A stretch of 64,000 nucleotides of DNA, taken from the NCBI GenBank assembly GCA_024235875.1, contig JACKLP010000008.1:1-64000 (forward strand), written 5' to 3'. The translations under genes were made by a program, and so were the position numbers. Each line of letters begins with the position of its first letter. The first letter of the stretch is position 1. Origin of the DNA: Burkholderiaceae bacterium. Lineage in GTDB: Bacteria; Pseudomonadota; Gammaproteobacteria; Burkholderiales; Burkholderiaceae_E. Shown here one piece after another: positions 38,146 through 47,367 of the stretch. The notes below the pieces were generated by a model. That model was not told where the DNA came from. It was given only the letters and a program-made list of their open reading frames with translations, and did no database searches.

Positions 38146-39312
38146 CTACCGTTTGCCGTCGGGCCGACGCAGGTGGCGCTGGCAACCATCGGCCCGATCG
38201 GAATGCCGCGCCATAGGGCCTTGCTCGACAGGGCGGAATACCGGAATGCTGCCGAGCATCCGGACCAGTTCGGGCTGACGGCGCGTGCCGGTCTTGTCGA
38301 AGACCGCGCGCAGTTGAGCGCGCACGGTATTCATGGAGACGCCACGCTGTCGGGCGATTTCCTCGGGCGCCATGCCCTCGACGAGCGCTGCGGCGACGGC
38401 CGCCTCTGCGACGGTCAGCGAGAACGCGTGCTGAATGACGATCGGGTCGCTGACGATCTGGCTATGGATCTCGCGCGCGATCACGATGACGTGGGGCTCG
38501 CTGCCGAACGCGGCTGCGTGACCGCCGCGGGCCGCGATTCCGATCAGGACTGCTGCCTGCGGGGCGCCGACGCCGCCGACGCGCTGCACGATCCGGTCGG
38601 CCTTCCACGCCAGTGGCGAGGGATCCACGAGGGCGAGCTGCTCGATCGCATTGGCGAAGCGGTGCTCGTCCTCGCGGTCGGCGAGGGTAAAGCGCCCGTC
38701 GTCGACATGGACGAGCTGGTTTCGGTCGCAGAATTCGTCTGCGGCTCGATTGCGGAACTGGATCGTGCGCGCACTGTCGAGCAGGAAGATCGCATGCGGC
38801 ATCGTCTCGAGGATCCCGCAAACGGCCAGCCACTGACCGTCCAGTCGGCGCTGCTGCAAGTAGATGCGAAGCGCTTCGCAAAGATGCGGCTGCAGGCGCT
38901 GAATCGGCGATTGCCGCGCCATGTCGGCCGGCGTCGGCGTGCCGGCGTCGTTGCTGGCCAGCAGCACCAGGTGATCGTCGTCGTCGATCAGCCTGATCCC
39001 CGACAAGTAGCCGCGCTCGCGTACCGTCGCGAGGTCGAGCGCTCGATCACGGCTGGCCGCATCGCGCGTACGGTCGGTCGCCACCCCCTCGCTGCGAGCG
39101 GAATCGCCGTCGTTTCCGCCCTCCCAGCGGAAGGCCAGGCTGCCGCTTCGCTTGTCGATCCCGATGATCTCGATCGCGTGGACGCCGGTCACGGTCGCGA
39201 TCATCGAACAGGCTTCGGACCAGGGTGAATCGCCGTTGGCGGCCCGATAGATGCGGCGCACGCATTCATCGTGGCTGTCGGCTTCGTCGCTCGGGCGCAA
39301 ACCCCCGGTCAT
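38146..39312 (-). CDS. LuxR-type transcriptional regulator with PAS-like domain
   Basis: 388 aa. The C-terminal LuxR helix-turn-helix (LTVAEAAVAAALVEGMAPEE, then IARQRGVSMNTVRAQLRAVF) occupies roughly residues 325-380. A PAS-like segment ETMPHAIFLLDSARTIQFRN lies near 215, so a small ligand or redox signal is plausible. No receiver domain is present. I chose ATG 39310-39312, with GGAG upstream; an ATG at 39435 adds a poorly typical leader. It precedes the giant gene on the same strand, leaving 148 bp, which makes it a candidate activator of that gene. The target is inferred from position only. Confidence 0.8.
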   Translation of the reverse strand: MTGGLRPSDEADSHDECVRRIYRAANGDSPWSEACSMIATVTGVHAIEIIGIDKRSGSLAFRWEGGNDGDSARSEGVATDRTRDAASRDRALDLATVRERGYLSGIRLIDDDDHLVLLASNDAGTPTPADMARQSPIQRLQPHLCEALRIYLQQRRLDGQWLAVCGILETMPHAIFLLDSARTIQFRNRAADEFCDRNQLVHVDDGRFTLADREDEHRFANAIEQLALVDPSPLAWKADRIVQRVGGVGAPQAAVLIGIAARGGHAAAFGSEPHVIVIAREIHSQIVSDPIVIQHAFSLTVAEAAVAAALVEGMAPEEIARQRGVSMNTVRAQLRAVFDKTGTRRQPELVRMLGSIPVFRPVEQGPMARHSDRADGCQRHLRRPDGKR

Positions 39313-39480
39313 TCCCGCAATGCTCCGTTGAATTCCGGCCAGTCGCCGGTGACATCGCGTCACAATAGCGGACTGCGCGCCGGATCCCGGCCACTGCGAC
39401 CCCGACAGCGGCACGCCTTGCGTCCCAAAGTCCAATTGGGCTCGACTGGCTCACCCGAAACAGGGAGCAGGCTGGCCATT

Positions 39481-39492
39481 AGAATGCATTCT
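39481..39492. promoter_or_regulatory. Perfect 12-bp palindrome AGAATGCATTCT upstream of the UxaA-family gene
   Basis: It overlaps a TAGAAT -10-like hexamer (39480-39485) 70 bp before the dehydratase start. The -35 (GAAACA, 17 bp upstream) is weak. Possible operator for a sugar-acid regulator encoded elsewhere. Confidence 0.4.
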
Positions 39493-39553
39493 CGCGTGCC
39501 CGGCCGGGTGCGCTGGCCCAGGTCGGCCAACCCATCGAATGGAGCGAAGTGAC

Positions 39554-41101
39554 ATGGCGCAAGCTCGAGTCCAGGCCGCCGGCGATCCGGTGATTCGCCT
39601 GCATGCGAACGACAACGTGGTGATCGCCAGACGCGACGTGGCCTTGGGCGAGGCGATCCCGAGCGAGAAGCTTTCCAGTCGTAGTCAGGTTCCGGCCGGG
39701 TACAAGATCGCCGCCCGAGCGATCGTCAAAGGCGAGCCGATCCTCAAGTACAGCACCGTGATCGGCTTCGCCGCATCCGACATCGCGCCGGGTACGCTGG
39801 TGCACAGCCACAATATCGACTTCACCGAGTTCGATCGCGACTACGCGCACGCGAGCGAGTTCAAGCCGGTTTCCATGCTCGCTCACGAGCAGCGGGCCAC
39901 GTTCCAGGGCATCGTGCGCAACGATGGCCGCGTGGCGACGCGCAACTACATCGGCGTTCTCTCGAGCGTCAATTGCTCGGCCACCGTCGTGCGCAAGATC
40001 GCCGAGTGGTTCACGCCGGAGCGGCTCGCGGACTATCCGAACGTGGACGGCGTGGTGGCGTTCAGTCATTCACTCGGCTGCGGCATGGAGGCGAGTGGTG
40101 AGCCGATCGATCTGCTGCGGCGTACGATCGGCGGCTACGCATGCCATCCGAACCTGGCAGCGGCCCTGATCGTGGGGCTTGGCTGCGAGAGAAACCAGAT
40201 CAAGGCCTTGCTCGAGGCTCAGAAACTCGATGTCGGCCCCAAGCTGCGCGCGTTCACGATGCAAGACACGGGCGGCACGCGCAAGACGATCGAGGCCGGT
40301 GTCGCGGCTGTCATGGAATTGCTGCCCGAAGCCAACGCGGTTCGCCGCGAGACCGTACCGGTCAGCCACATCACGGTCGGGCTCCAGTGCGGCGGCTCCG
40401 ATGGTTTCTCGTCGATCACCGCGAATCCCGCACTCGGCGCCGCGGTCGACATCCTGGTGCGTCATGGCGGAACGGCGATCCTTTCGGAGACGCCCGAGAT
40501 ATACGGCGTAGAGCACACACTGACCCGGCGGGCCCGGTCGGTCGCGGTGGGCGAGCGGCTCGCCGAACGCGTGCGCTGGTGGAAGGACGTCTATGCGGTC
40601 GGACGCGACGTGCAGATCAATGGCAAGGTCAGTCCGGGCAACCAGGCCGGTGGCCTCGCGAACATCTTCGAGAAGTCGCTTGGTTCGTCCATGAAGGGCG
40701 GCACGGGTCCCCTCATGGCCGTCTATCGCTACGCCGAACCGGTGACCGAGAAAGGGCTCGTCTTCATGGACACGCCCGGCTACGATCCGGTGTCGGCGAC
40801 CGGACAAATCGCCGGCGGCGCGAACCTGATCGCCTTTACCACCGGGCGCGGTTCGATGTTCGGCGCCAAGCCCGTGCCGAGCCTGAAACTGGCGACCAAC
40901 ACGCCGATGTACCGGCGCCTCGAAGAGGACATGGACATCAATTGCGGCGAGGTGCTCGATGGCACCCGGACGCTTCAGGAGATGGGTCAGGCGATCTTCG
41001 AGTTGATGATCCGCACGGCATCGGGCGAACCCTCCAAGAGCGAGTTGCTCGGCCTGGGCGACAACGAGTTCGTGGTCTGGGACATCGGCATCATGGGTTG
41101 A
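39554..41101 (+). CDS. UxaA-family sugar-acid dehydratase (altronate/galactarate dehydratase-like)
   Basis: 515 aa, near the normal size for full-length UxaA/GarD. The N-terminal SAF-like domain is IRLHANDNVVIARRDVALGE (residues 8-40 region), followed by the large catalytic part with FQGIVRNDGRVATRNYIGVL, the FSHSLGCGME segment and VGLQCGGSDGFSSITANPALG. This family dehydrates altronate, galactarate or related sugar acids with an Fe(II) centre. I chose ATG 39554 because GGAG lies 9 nt upstream; ATG 39539 adds five residues. It converges with the Tm-1-like gene and overlaps it by 11 bp, suggesting paired roles in the same substrate route. Confidence 0.87.
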   Translation: MAQARVQAAGDPVIRLHANDNVVIARRDVALGEAIPSEKLSSRSQVPAGYKIAARAIVKGEPILKYSTVIGFAASDIAPGTLVHSHNIDFTEFDRDYAHASEFKPVSMLAHEQRATFQGIVRNDGRVATRNYIGVLSSVNCSATVVRKIAEWFTPERLADYPNVDGVVAFSHSLGCGMEASGEPIDLLRRTIGGYACHPNLAAALIVGLGCERNQIKALLEAQKLDVGPKLRAFTMQDTGGTRKTIEAGVAAVMELLPEANAVRRETVPVSHITVGLQCGGSDGFSSITANPALGAAVDILVRHGGTAILSETPEIYGVEHTLTRRARSVAVGERLAERVRWWKDVYAVGRDVQINGKVSPGNQAGGLANIFEKSLGSSMKGGTGPLMAVYRYAEPVTEKGLVFMDTPGYDPVSATGQIAGGANLIAFTTGRGSMFGAKPVPSLKLATNTPMYRRLEEDMDINCGEVLDGTRTLQEMGQAIFELMIRTASGEPSKSELLGLGDNEFVVWDIGIMG

Positions 41102-42365
41102 GCGCGCCGCGGCGCGCCCCCACGTCCGCGCGCTTCGACACGGTTCCATCGGCCACCCAGCGATCCAGGATCGCCAGCGCCGCCTCGCAAAAGGCCGCAT
41201 CGTTGATGTGCGCCCGGACCTCGGTCATTTGCACCGGCGCCTTTACCGCGCCGCGCATCTCGTCTACGAACGCGGCCAGGCCCTCGGGGTCGTGCGCCGG
41301 TTGTCCCGGTCGGTCCCATTCCTCGAGTCCCGCGACCGGAAGGATCAGGTGCGCGGCGGCGCGCGCTTCGGCCAGCCGGGATGCGATCGCGCGAGCGGTT
41401 TCCCGTCTCTCGTCGGCATTGAGCGCCGAGGACTTGATCAGTCGATTGTGCGCGTGGAAGGGACGGTCGCGGAAGCGCTCGGGGATCTCCTGCCAGCCTG
41501 CGAAGTCGATCAGGTCGATGCAACCCGGTGCGACTATCTGCGGCACACCGGCTCGCCCGGCGCCGCGCAGCCTGTCGGGCCCCGAATTCACCACGGAGCC
41601 GGCCAGCAGGTTGCCGAGCTCGGGCAATGCGAAGTCCATCACGCAGGCGAAGCCGCCGGCGCCGGCGACTTGCTCGAAGGCCATGCCGCCCATGCCCGTC
41701 GCATGGAAGATCGCGACCTCGAAGCCGCGCGCCTCGAGCGCGGGTTTGAGCGACTTCATGTAGGACAGACAGGAACTGCCCAGGCTGGTCATGCCGATCA
41801 CCGGCCGATCGCCTGCTGCAGTCTCGACCGCCCGGGCGGCGCCGAGCACCGCGCCGGCGGCCTGGCTCAGCGAGGACTTGCAGATCGAGTTCAGTCCGTA
41901 GAGCCCGCCCGCCCATAGAATCATCTGCACGTCCACCGACAGCCGATCGGCCGGGATCAGCGGCGAGAAGGACACTGTCGAAACGATGTACTTGGGGACG
42001 CCCACCGGCAATGCATGCGCGCAGTCGAGCGCGAGATCGGTACCCATCGTGCCGCCCAAGGCGATCATCGCGTGAAGCCGTCCTTGATCGAACAGGCGTC
42101 GGGTCAGGAGGGCGGCGCCGCGCGCCATGATCTGCATCGCCTGATTCTCGTCGCCGCGATCGATGACGCCGGCGATCGTGTCGCCGGCCGCCTGGGCGAC
42201 CTCGTGCCTGGACACGCTGACCGATCCCGTCGGATCGCCCAGGACGCCGACATCCATCGTCAGCGTATGTCCGCCTTGTCGCTCGATGCAGTGCTGCAGG
42301 TAGCGCAATTCGTCCGACTTGGTGTCGAAGGTTCCGATGATCAGGACGGTCTTGTCGGTGGCCAT
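41091..42365 (-). CDS. Tm-1-like ATP-binding domain protein (UPF0261)
   Basis: 424 aa. Family signatures are GTFDTKSDEL (residues 11-20), the GGTMGTDLALDC loop, SVSFSPLIPADR, GMTSLGSSCLSYM and FHATGMGGMAFE. AGGAG precedes the ATG at 42363-42365. The family, named for plant Tm-1, is common beside TIM-barrel proteins and UxaA-type genes in bacteria; some members have been linked to sugar-acid breakdown. Here it converges with the UxaA-family gene, sharing 41091-41101. Confidence 0.83.
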   Translation of the reverse strand: MATDKTVLIIGTFDTKSDELRYLQHCIERQGGHTLTMDVGVLGDPTGSVSVSRHEVAQAAGDTIAGVIDRGDENQAMQIMARGAALLTRRLFDQGRLHAMIALGGTMGTDLALDCAHALPVGVPKYIVSTVSFSPLIPADRLSVDVQMILWAGGLYGLNSICKSSLSQAAGAVLGAARAVETAAGDRPVIGMTSLGSSCLSYMKSLKPALEARGFEVAIFHATGMGGMAFEQVAGAGGFACVMDFALPELGNLLAGSVVNSGPDRLRGAGRAGVPQIVAPGCIDLIDFAGWQEIPERFRDRPFHAHNRLIKSSALNADERRETARAIASRLAEARAAAHLILPVAGLEEWDRPGQPAHDPEGLAAFVDEMRGAVKAPVQMTEVRAHINDAAFCEAALAILDRWVADGTVSKRADVGARRGALNP

Positions 42366-42765
42366 CGTGGCTCGTCTCCTGTGCCCGGCTCGATGGAGCG
42401 ATCTTCCCACAGCGCATGCGTGTCACGCGGTGGGCACTGCCTTAGAATTCCGGTGTTGGACCTGCGCTTCCGATGCCAAACGACGTTGCGAGTGCCCAAC
42501 GAAGGCGTACGCCCGATCGCGTCGCTTTTTCTTACACGCGGCGTGCGCAAGGCGTGGACTATTTCACATTCGATGTGCTCGATCGCGTTGGGTCGACCTG
42601 CCGTTGCACGGTGGGCGCGCACGCGGGTCGACCGTTCTTACAGTCGGGCCGAGCGACGAGCGCCAGGTTTGCGCCCGCTGCGCGCGGCGGAAATATTTGT
42701 CGCACCGCGTCGCGTGATACTTGCACAGTGCGGCGACTGGCCGCGATCCGAATGGGTGAGGGCGC
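42366..42765. other. 400-bp divergent intergenic region
   Basis: The stretch lies between the Tm-1-like and lipoprotein genes. It holds no believable ORF with a ribosome site. A TTAGAATTC segment (around 42442) and several T-runs near 42530 are AT-rich, but no -35/-10 pair stands out. Confidence 0.4.
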
Positions 42766-45024
42766 GTGGTGAAGAATCGAAAGGTCAATCTCAAACGTCG
42801 TTTCGACATCGTCTCCGTGTTCCCCCGTCCTCGAGCGAGCGTGCTGAGCTCGCTTGCGCTGTTGCTTGCGGCTTGTGGTGGTGGAGGTGGTGGCGCGGAC
42901 AATTGCGTTGTCTCGAGCGACGTGTCGCCCGGCAATGGGGCCGCGCCAACGGCCAAGAGCAACGAGGCGCCCACGGCGATCGCGGCACGCATCGACGCCT
43001 ATTCGACCCGCAGTTCGGTGCGCCCGGGGGAATCGATCGATTTCCACGTCTCGGACAACGGTGGCAGTACGACAGCGACACGGCCTGTCGAGCTTCGTGT
43101 CTATCGGATCGGCAATCCGAATCAACTGGTGGCGTCATCGAGCGTCTCCGCCCGGCGTGAATCGATCCCCACCGATGCCTGGATCAATTGCTGCGACTGG
43201 CCGGTCTCGACCTGGCTCACGATCGGCGCGGGCTGGCGCAGCGGGCTCTACCTCGCGCAGTTTCGCGCGACTGACGACACGGCCAACCCGGCCAACGTGT
43301 ACTTCGTCGTCAAGGAATCGGTGCCTGCGTCGAAGTCGAGGATCGCGCTTCAGATTCCGTTCGATACCGCCCATGCCTACAACAATTGGGGTGGCAAGAG
43401 TTCGTACGCGTACAACTCCTCGGGCGGTGTGACGGCGCCGGAACTCTCGCGCCACCGTCCGGCCGGAACCTTCGTGCAGCTCGATGTCGACCGCTTCCAC
43501 ACGCCGTTCATCCGGTGGGCGGAGTCCAAGGGAATCGCGCTCGAGTACCTCTCGAGCGACGATCTCCAGCAGTCGGTCGACGCGCTCGACCCCTACCGGC
43601 TTCTGGTCACCGTCGGCCACGACGAATACGTCTCGGGGCCGATCAGGAACGCGATCCAGCGAATGACCGATCGTGGGGGCAACCTTGCGATCTTTGGCGG
43701 CAATTCGTTCTGGTGGCGGACCGAATTGACCGGCGGCCTGTCGGGCCAGAATGCACGCTATCTCAATGTCTCGAAGCGCTCCGGCAGTTCCACCGCCAAC
43801 TGGTTCGAGATCGATCCCGAGGCTGCGCTGATCGGTGCGGCGTACGAACGTGGTGGCGTCATTGCGAGTCAGTCGCGAACCGATCTGATGGGGTACGACT
43901 ACCGCATCCACGATGCGAGCCATTGGGTATTCGCAAACACGGGAGCCGTGAACGGTACGCGCTTCGGTGGCTCGAACCTGATGATGCGCTACGAGGTCGA
44001 CGCGGTCGACTTTACGTACGACAGCAATGGCGTGCCCAGGCCGACCGGGGGCGATGGCACTCCCTTGAACACCAAGATCCTCGCCCTGGCGGAGCTTCCG
44101 GGCTGGACTGGCGCCGCGTCGATCGTTCGACATCCGAACATTCGCCTGACCGGCATGCCCGGCGTCTGGTCGACGATTACGATACACACCAAGCCCAGTG
44201 GTGCGACGGTGTTCAACGCGGGCACCACCCACTGGGTCAACGGGCTGTGGGCCTGCATTGGCGGGGGTACCGACACCGCGCTGCCATGCGTGGTGACGAA
44301 GAACGTCCTGGCCGGGCTTTCGCAGGGGGGGGCGGCACCGGCTCCCGCGCCGACGCCGGCACCCACGCCCGCACCGGCGCCCACGCCTGCACCGGCGCCC
44401 ACGCCTGCACCGGCGCCCACGCCTGCACCGGCGCCCACGCCTGCACCAGCGCCCACGCCTGCACCGGCGCCCACGCCTGCACCGGCGCCCACGCCCGCGC
44501 CCGCGCCGACACCCGCGCCCGCGCCCACGCCCACGCCTGCGCCTGCGCCTGCGCCTGCGCCGACACCCGCACCGACGCCCACGCCTGCGCCTGCGCCGAC
44601 ACCCGCACCGACGCCCGCACCGACGCCCGCACCGACGCCCGCACCGACGCCCGCACCGACGCCCGCACCGACGCCCGCACCGACGCCCGCACCGACGCCC
44701 GCACCGACGCCCGCACCGACGCCCGCACCGACGCCCGCACCGACGCCCGCACCGACGCCCGCATCAGCGCCGACGCCGGCACCCGAGCCGAGCCCGGCCC
44801 CCGCATCCACGCCGACGCCAGCACCCGCGCCGACGCCAGCACCCGCGCCGACGCCGACGCCGGCCCCCGCGCCGGCCCCGGCCCCTGTAACCACGCCGGC
44901 ACCGGAGCCTAGCCCTGCGCCAATGCCAGCGCCCGCTCCCGCTCCCGCGAGCGCGGTCGATCCGGCGCCCGTTCAGTCCGCCGGCAACGACTCGTCGACC
45001 GCTAGCGGGGCGTGCAAGCCCTGA
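42766..45024 (+). CDS. Lipoprotein with N,N-dimethylformamidase-beta-like domain and repetitive Pro/Ala/Thr tail
   Basis: 752 aa. The N-terminal signal ends in lipobox LLAAC followed by six glycines, so it should be lipid-anchored. Residues 75-520 form an extracellular domain resembling N,N-dimethylformamidase large (beta) subunit C-terminal domains: [18 protein letters not shown], the [13 protein letters not shown] motif and [17 protein letters not shown]. Residues from about 524 to 735 are almost entirely PAPTP repeats, probably an extended spacer. Start GTG at 42766 (or 42769) follows GAGGG. Function is unknown; relatives include carbohydrate- or amide-acting proteins, and the second, catalytic DMFase chain is absent. 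The orphan secreted protein gene converges from the right. Confidence 0.75.
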   Translation: MVKNRKVNLKRRFDIVSVFPRPRASVLSSLALLLAACGGGGGGADNCVVSSDVSPGNGAAPTAKSNEAPTAIAARIDAYSTRSSVRPGESIDFHVSDNGGSTTATRPVELRVYRIGNPNQLVASSSVSARRESIPTDAWINCCDWPVSTWLTIGAGWRSGLYLAQFRATDDTANPANVYFVVKESVPASKSRIALQIPFDTAHAYNNWGGKSSYAYNSSGGVTAPELSRHRPAGTFVQLDVDRFHTPFIRWAESKGIALEYLSSDDLQQSVDALDPYRLLVTVGHDEYVSGPIRNAIQRMTDRGGNLAIFGGNSFWWRTELTGGLSGQNARYLNVSKRSGSSTANWFEIDPEAALIGAAYERGGVIASQSRTDLMGYDYRIHDASHWVFANTGAVNGTRFGGSNLMMRYEVDAVDFTYDSNGVPRPTGGDGTPLNTKILALAELPGWTGAASIVRHPNIRLTGMPGVWSTITIHTKPSGATVFNAGTTHWVNGLWACIGGGTDTALPCVVTKNVLAGLSQGGAAPAPAPTPAPTPAPAPTPAPAPTPAPAPTPAPAPTPAPAPTPAPAPTPAPAPTPAPAPTPAPAPTPTPAPAPAPAPTPAPTPTPAPAPTPAPTPAPTPAPTPAPTPAPTPAPTPAPTPAPTPAPTPAPTPAPTPAPTPAPTPASAPTPAPEPSPAPASTPTPAPAPTPAPAPTPTPAPAPAPAPVTTPAPEPSPAPMPAPAPAPASAVDPAPVQSAGNDSSTASGACKP
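44371..44496 (+). repeat. 18-bp tandem repeat, 7 copies
   Basis: Unit GCACCGGCGCCCACGCCT encodes APAPTP. The fifth copy has one substitution (GCACCAGCG) and the last copy ends CCC. Length is a multiple of three, so slippage keeps the frame. Confidence 0.85.
44605..44760 (+). repeat. 12-bp tandem repeat, 13 perfect copies
   Basis: Unit GCACCGACGCCC encodes APTP. All 13 copies are identical over 156 bp, which indicates recent expansion or strong homogenisation. Frame is preserved at any copy number. Confidence 0.9.
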
Positions 45025-45153
45025 CCGGGGCGAGCTGCCACGCCCGGCTCGCGGGCGTGTGCTGCGTGATGGGGGACGGCGATGGAGCCGAATCGAACCC
45101 GCTGCCTGGTGGAGCCGGCGGTCTCACAACGACGTCGCGAACGCTGTGGCCTG

Positions 45154-46080
45154 TCAGGGAGCGAAGTAGGGATTCTTCGGCCACCGCCCGCCACTTGACG
45201 GCCCGATGATCATGACGACCCCGGTACAACTGCGCACCCCGCGCTGTTTGCACCAAAGCGCGGCATCTGCAAGCATCTTCTTGGCATTCTTCTGGGCATA
45301 CTCTGGACGGTTGCCAGTAATGCAGTTCTTTATGCCGGACTCGGGGCACTTCTGGCCCGTGCAAGTACAGACGGCGTAGATTTCGGGCGCTCCTTCGGGT
45401 TTGTTCACGTTGCAGTTTCGAGTTCGGAACGCGAAGTCGTTGACGCCCGACACCTTGATCGCCTGATTCCTGAGATACCACACCGCCTCTCGGCAACTGA
45501 CCCCTGCATTGCCTTTCGCGCTCGACGGCGCCGAACGCGGACTGTTCGCGGCGGCGACCGGGGCCCTGGTGCCCCCATTGCGGGCGGACCGGCCCGACGT
45601 GCGCCCGCCGCCAGCGCAGGCGATATCCTCGCGCCGCGAGAGCAGGACGAGGGTCTGGTACTGGACCTTGAGGTTGTTGGTGAGCCCTCGGGTCTTCTGG
45701 AGCGCCGCGAGGTATCGCTTGGTTTGGCCATCGGAGCGGTCGACATGCGTGCCGATTTCGACCAGCACCTGCGGCGCGGATGCCGCGGCATTGCCGATGA
45801 TCGCCGGCACGCTCCTTGGGTTACCCGACGGTTCGAAAAGCTGAGAAAAGATGGAAACGGCCGAGGTCAGCTCGTTCGAAGACGCATTCATCGCATTGCG
45901 CGCCGCGGTGAGCTCCTTGTTCGCGGCTGAGAGCTTCTTCAGCGTACGAACGAAGGCGAGTTCCATGTTCTCGCGTTGGGATCGGGTATCCGAGCACACG
46001 TCTGCATGGGCCGGACTTGCCACGAATGCCGGAAACAGGAATGAACCGATCGCCAGTATGGTCGATAGCAGTCTCGACAT
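45154..46080 (-). CDS. Secreted protein of unknown function with cysteine-rich C-terminal domain
   Basis: 308 aa with a Sec signal peptide (MSRLLSTILAIGSFLFPAFV, then ASPAHA, cleaved near residue 26). GGAGG precedes the ATG at 46078-46080. After a cysteine at about 29 comes a helical segment (LKKLSAANKELTAARNAMNA), likely coiled-coil. A Ser/Ala/Gly-rich linker (about 160-205) leads to a C-terminal domain with about ten cysteines, including CTCTGQKC and GIKNCITG, probably disulfide-bonded. I recognise no family. GC content looks lower than in the flanking housekeeping genes. It has its own good promoter and lies alone between the lipoprotein and tRNA-Lys. Confidence 0.75.
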   Translation of the reverse strand: MSRLLSTILAIGSFLFPAFVASPAHADVCSDTRSQRENMELAFVRTLKKLSAANKELTAARNAMNASSNELTSAVSIFSQLFEPSGNPRSVPAIIGNAAASAPQVLVEIGTHVDRSDGQTKRYLAALQKTRGLTNNLKVQYQTLVLLSRREDIACAGGGRTSGRSARNGGTRAPVAAANSPRSAPSSAKGNAGVSCREAVWYLRNQAIKVSGVNDFAFRTRNCNVNKPEGAPEIYAVCTCTGQKCPESGIKNCITGNRPEYAQKNAKKMLADAALWCKQRGVRSCTGVVMIIGPSSGGRWPKNPYFAP

Positions 46081-46151
46081 GGTGAGGTCCTCCGCTTCTT
46101 GTTGCTGGCCGGTGTGAGCTCCAAAAAAGAGTGTTTTGGGGTTTCCTGAAG

Positions 46152-46180
46152 GCAATACCGCGCACCGACGTGCGTGTCAA
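46152..46180 (-). promoter_or_regulatory. Promoter of the secreted orphan gene
   Basis: On the minus strand, TTGACA (46180-46175), a perfect -35, is followed after exactly 17 bp by TATTGC (46157-46152). The start codon at 46080 would then have a leader of about 65 nt that includes an A/T-rich stretch. Confidence 0.65.
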
Positions 46181-46276
46181 TGCATCCGGCGCCGGTCCGG
46201 CCCGGATCCGGCGCACGAGATGACGACGGTCGTCACTATGCGGCGCTCGACCATTGCCTCGGTCAGTCCTGGGAAA

Positions 46277-46314
46277 CGAAAAAAGGGTCAGCTGCGAGAA
46301 ACAGCTGACCCTTT
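46277..46314 (-). terminator. Rho-independent terminator downstream of tRNA-Lys
   Basis: On the minus strand AAAGGGTCAGCTG pairs with CAGCTGACCCTTT (arms 46302-46314 and 46282-46294) around a 7-nt loop, followed by TTTT. A 13-bp stem and T-run make this a strong intrinsic terminator, 9 nt after the tRNA 3' end. Confidence 0.88.
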
Positions 46315-46322
46315 GACATGTT

Positions 46323-46398
46323 TGGTAGGCCGTGCAGGATTCGAACCTGCGACCAACGGATTAAAAGTCCGCTGCTCTACCAGCTGAGCTAACGACCC
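46323..46398 (-). tRNA. tRNA-Lys (anticodon UUU)
   Basis: A full 76-nt cloverleaf with encoded CCA: acceptor GGGTCGT with ACGGCCT (two G-U pairs), D-arm AGCTCAGCTGGTAGAGC, anticodon arm CGGACTTTTAATCCG with TTT at the anticodon, and T-arm GCAGGTTCGAATCCTGC. It lies just downstream of cpoB on the same strand and has its own terminator. Confidence 0.97.
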
Positions 46399-46518
46399 GA
46401 TGTACTTTCAGATGGCATTTTGCAACCAAAGTAAGCCCAATGCCATGCTGTGTTCGCCGCTAAACCCTAAGGCTGCGCGAAGCCCCAAAGTATAGACAGG
46501 CAGGAAATGAGCGTCAAA

Positions 46519-47313
46519 TCAGCGCAGGCTCGCAAGACGGTCGCGGGCGGCCTGGGCGGCGCCCGCACGGGGATAGCGATCGAGCAATGACTTGAGCGTC
46601 TTCTTGCCGGTGCGCACGTCGCCGCTTTCGATCTGTGCGTAGGCCAGATTGAGCATGGCATCCGGCGCACGCGGGTTGTCCGGGAACTTCGCGACCATCG
46701 CCTTGTGGGTGGCGATCGCACCCTTGTAGTTCTTCAGGGCGAACTGGCTGCTGCCGAGCCAGAAGGCGGCGCTCGGCGCGTAGGCGCTCTCCGGGAACTG
46801 CACCTGGAACTGTTCGAACGCGACGGAGGCCCCTTTGAAGTCACCCGCTCGGACCTGCGCGAGCGCGGCTTCGAATGCGCGTCGTTCGGCCTGGTCGACG
46901 GTAGCGTTCTTGCCATCGATGACCACTTGTACGGGTTCGAAGCGCTTCATGCGCGCGTCGATGGTCGCGAACTGCTCGAGCTGCCGTTGCTGGGTGACCG
47001 TGAGAGCGTTCGTCTGAACCTCGAGTTGCCCGCGAAGCGATGCGATCTCCTCGCGCATGCGCTGGATCTCGTTTTGCAAGGTGAGTGAGCCTTGCGATCG
47101 GCCCTCCAGCCGCTCCAGGCGTTCGCCCAGGTTACGCAACTGCGCGGAGTAGTCCCGCGTGATCACGTCGATGCGTGCGCGCAGATCGAGGATGGCCTTG
47201 CGGGCTTCCTCGTCCTCGAACAGGGCATGCGCCGGGCTCGAAAGGGCAACCAACGCTGCGGCGGCCACCGCTCCGAAGAGCGGGCGGATACCGGATTTCG
47301 CTGCGATCGGCAT
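46519..47313 (-). CDS. cpoB: Tol-Pal cell division coordinator CpoB (YbgF)
   Basis: 264-aa periplasmic protein. Signal peptide residues 1-29 (AVAAALVALSSPAHA), then a trimerising coiled coil (residues 35-125, QLRNLGERLERLEGR) and a TPR region (145-264: AFEAALAQVRAGDFKGASVAFEQF, FWLGSSQFALKNYKGAI, LNLAYAQIESGD). It links Tol-Pal with PBP1B-LpoB during septal peptidoglycan synthesis in E. coli. AGGAG precedes the ATG at 47311-47313. It is the last gene of the tol-pal operon. Confidence 0.92.
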   Translation of the reverse strand: MPIAAKSGIRPLFGAVAAAALVALSSPAHALFEDEEARKAILDLRARIDVITRDYSAQLRNLGERLERLEGRSQGSLTLQNEIQRMREEIASLRGQLEVQTNALTVTQQRQLEQFATIDARMKRFEPVQVVIDGKNATVDQAERRAFEAALAQVRAGDFKGASVAFEQFQVQFPESAYAPSAAFWLGSSQFALKNYKGAIATHKAMVAKFPDNPRAPDAMLNLAYAQIESGDVRTGKKTLKSLLDRYPRAGAAQAARDRLASLR

Positions 47314-47367
47314 CTTTGGCCTGTCTCCTGCGTCTGTCGTGGTTCGGGTCGACGGTGCCCGGGGCAA

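Noticed and set aside
43989..44894. Gly/Val/Ala-rich open frame antisense to the lipoprotein
   Set aside because: It is the mirror of the Pro/Ala/Thr repeat array and has no start context or family.
44336..44900. Regular tandem repeats considered as a CRISPR array
   Set aside because: Units are 12 and 18 bp without spacers and encode protein in frame; no cas genes are near.
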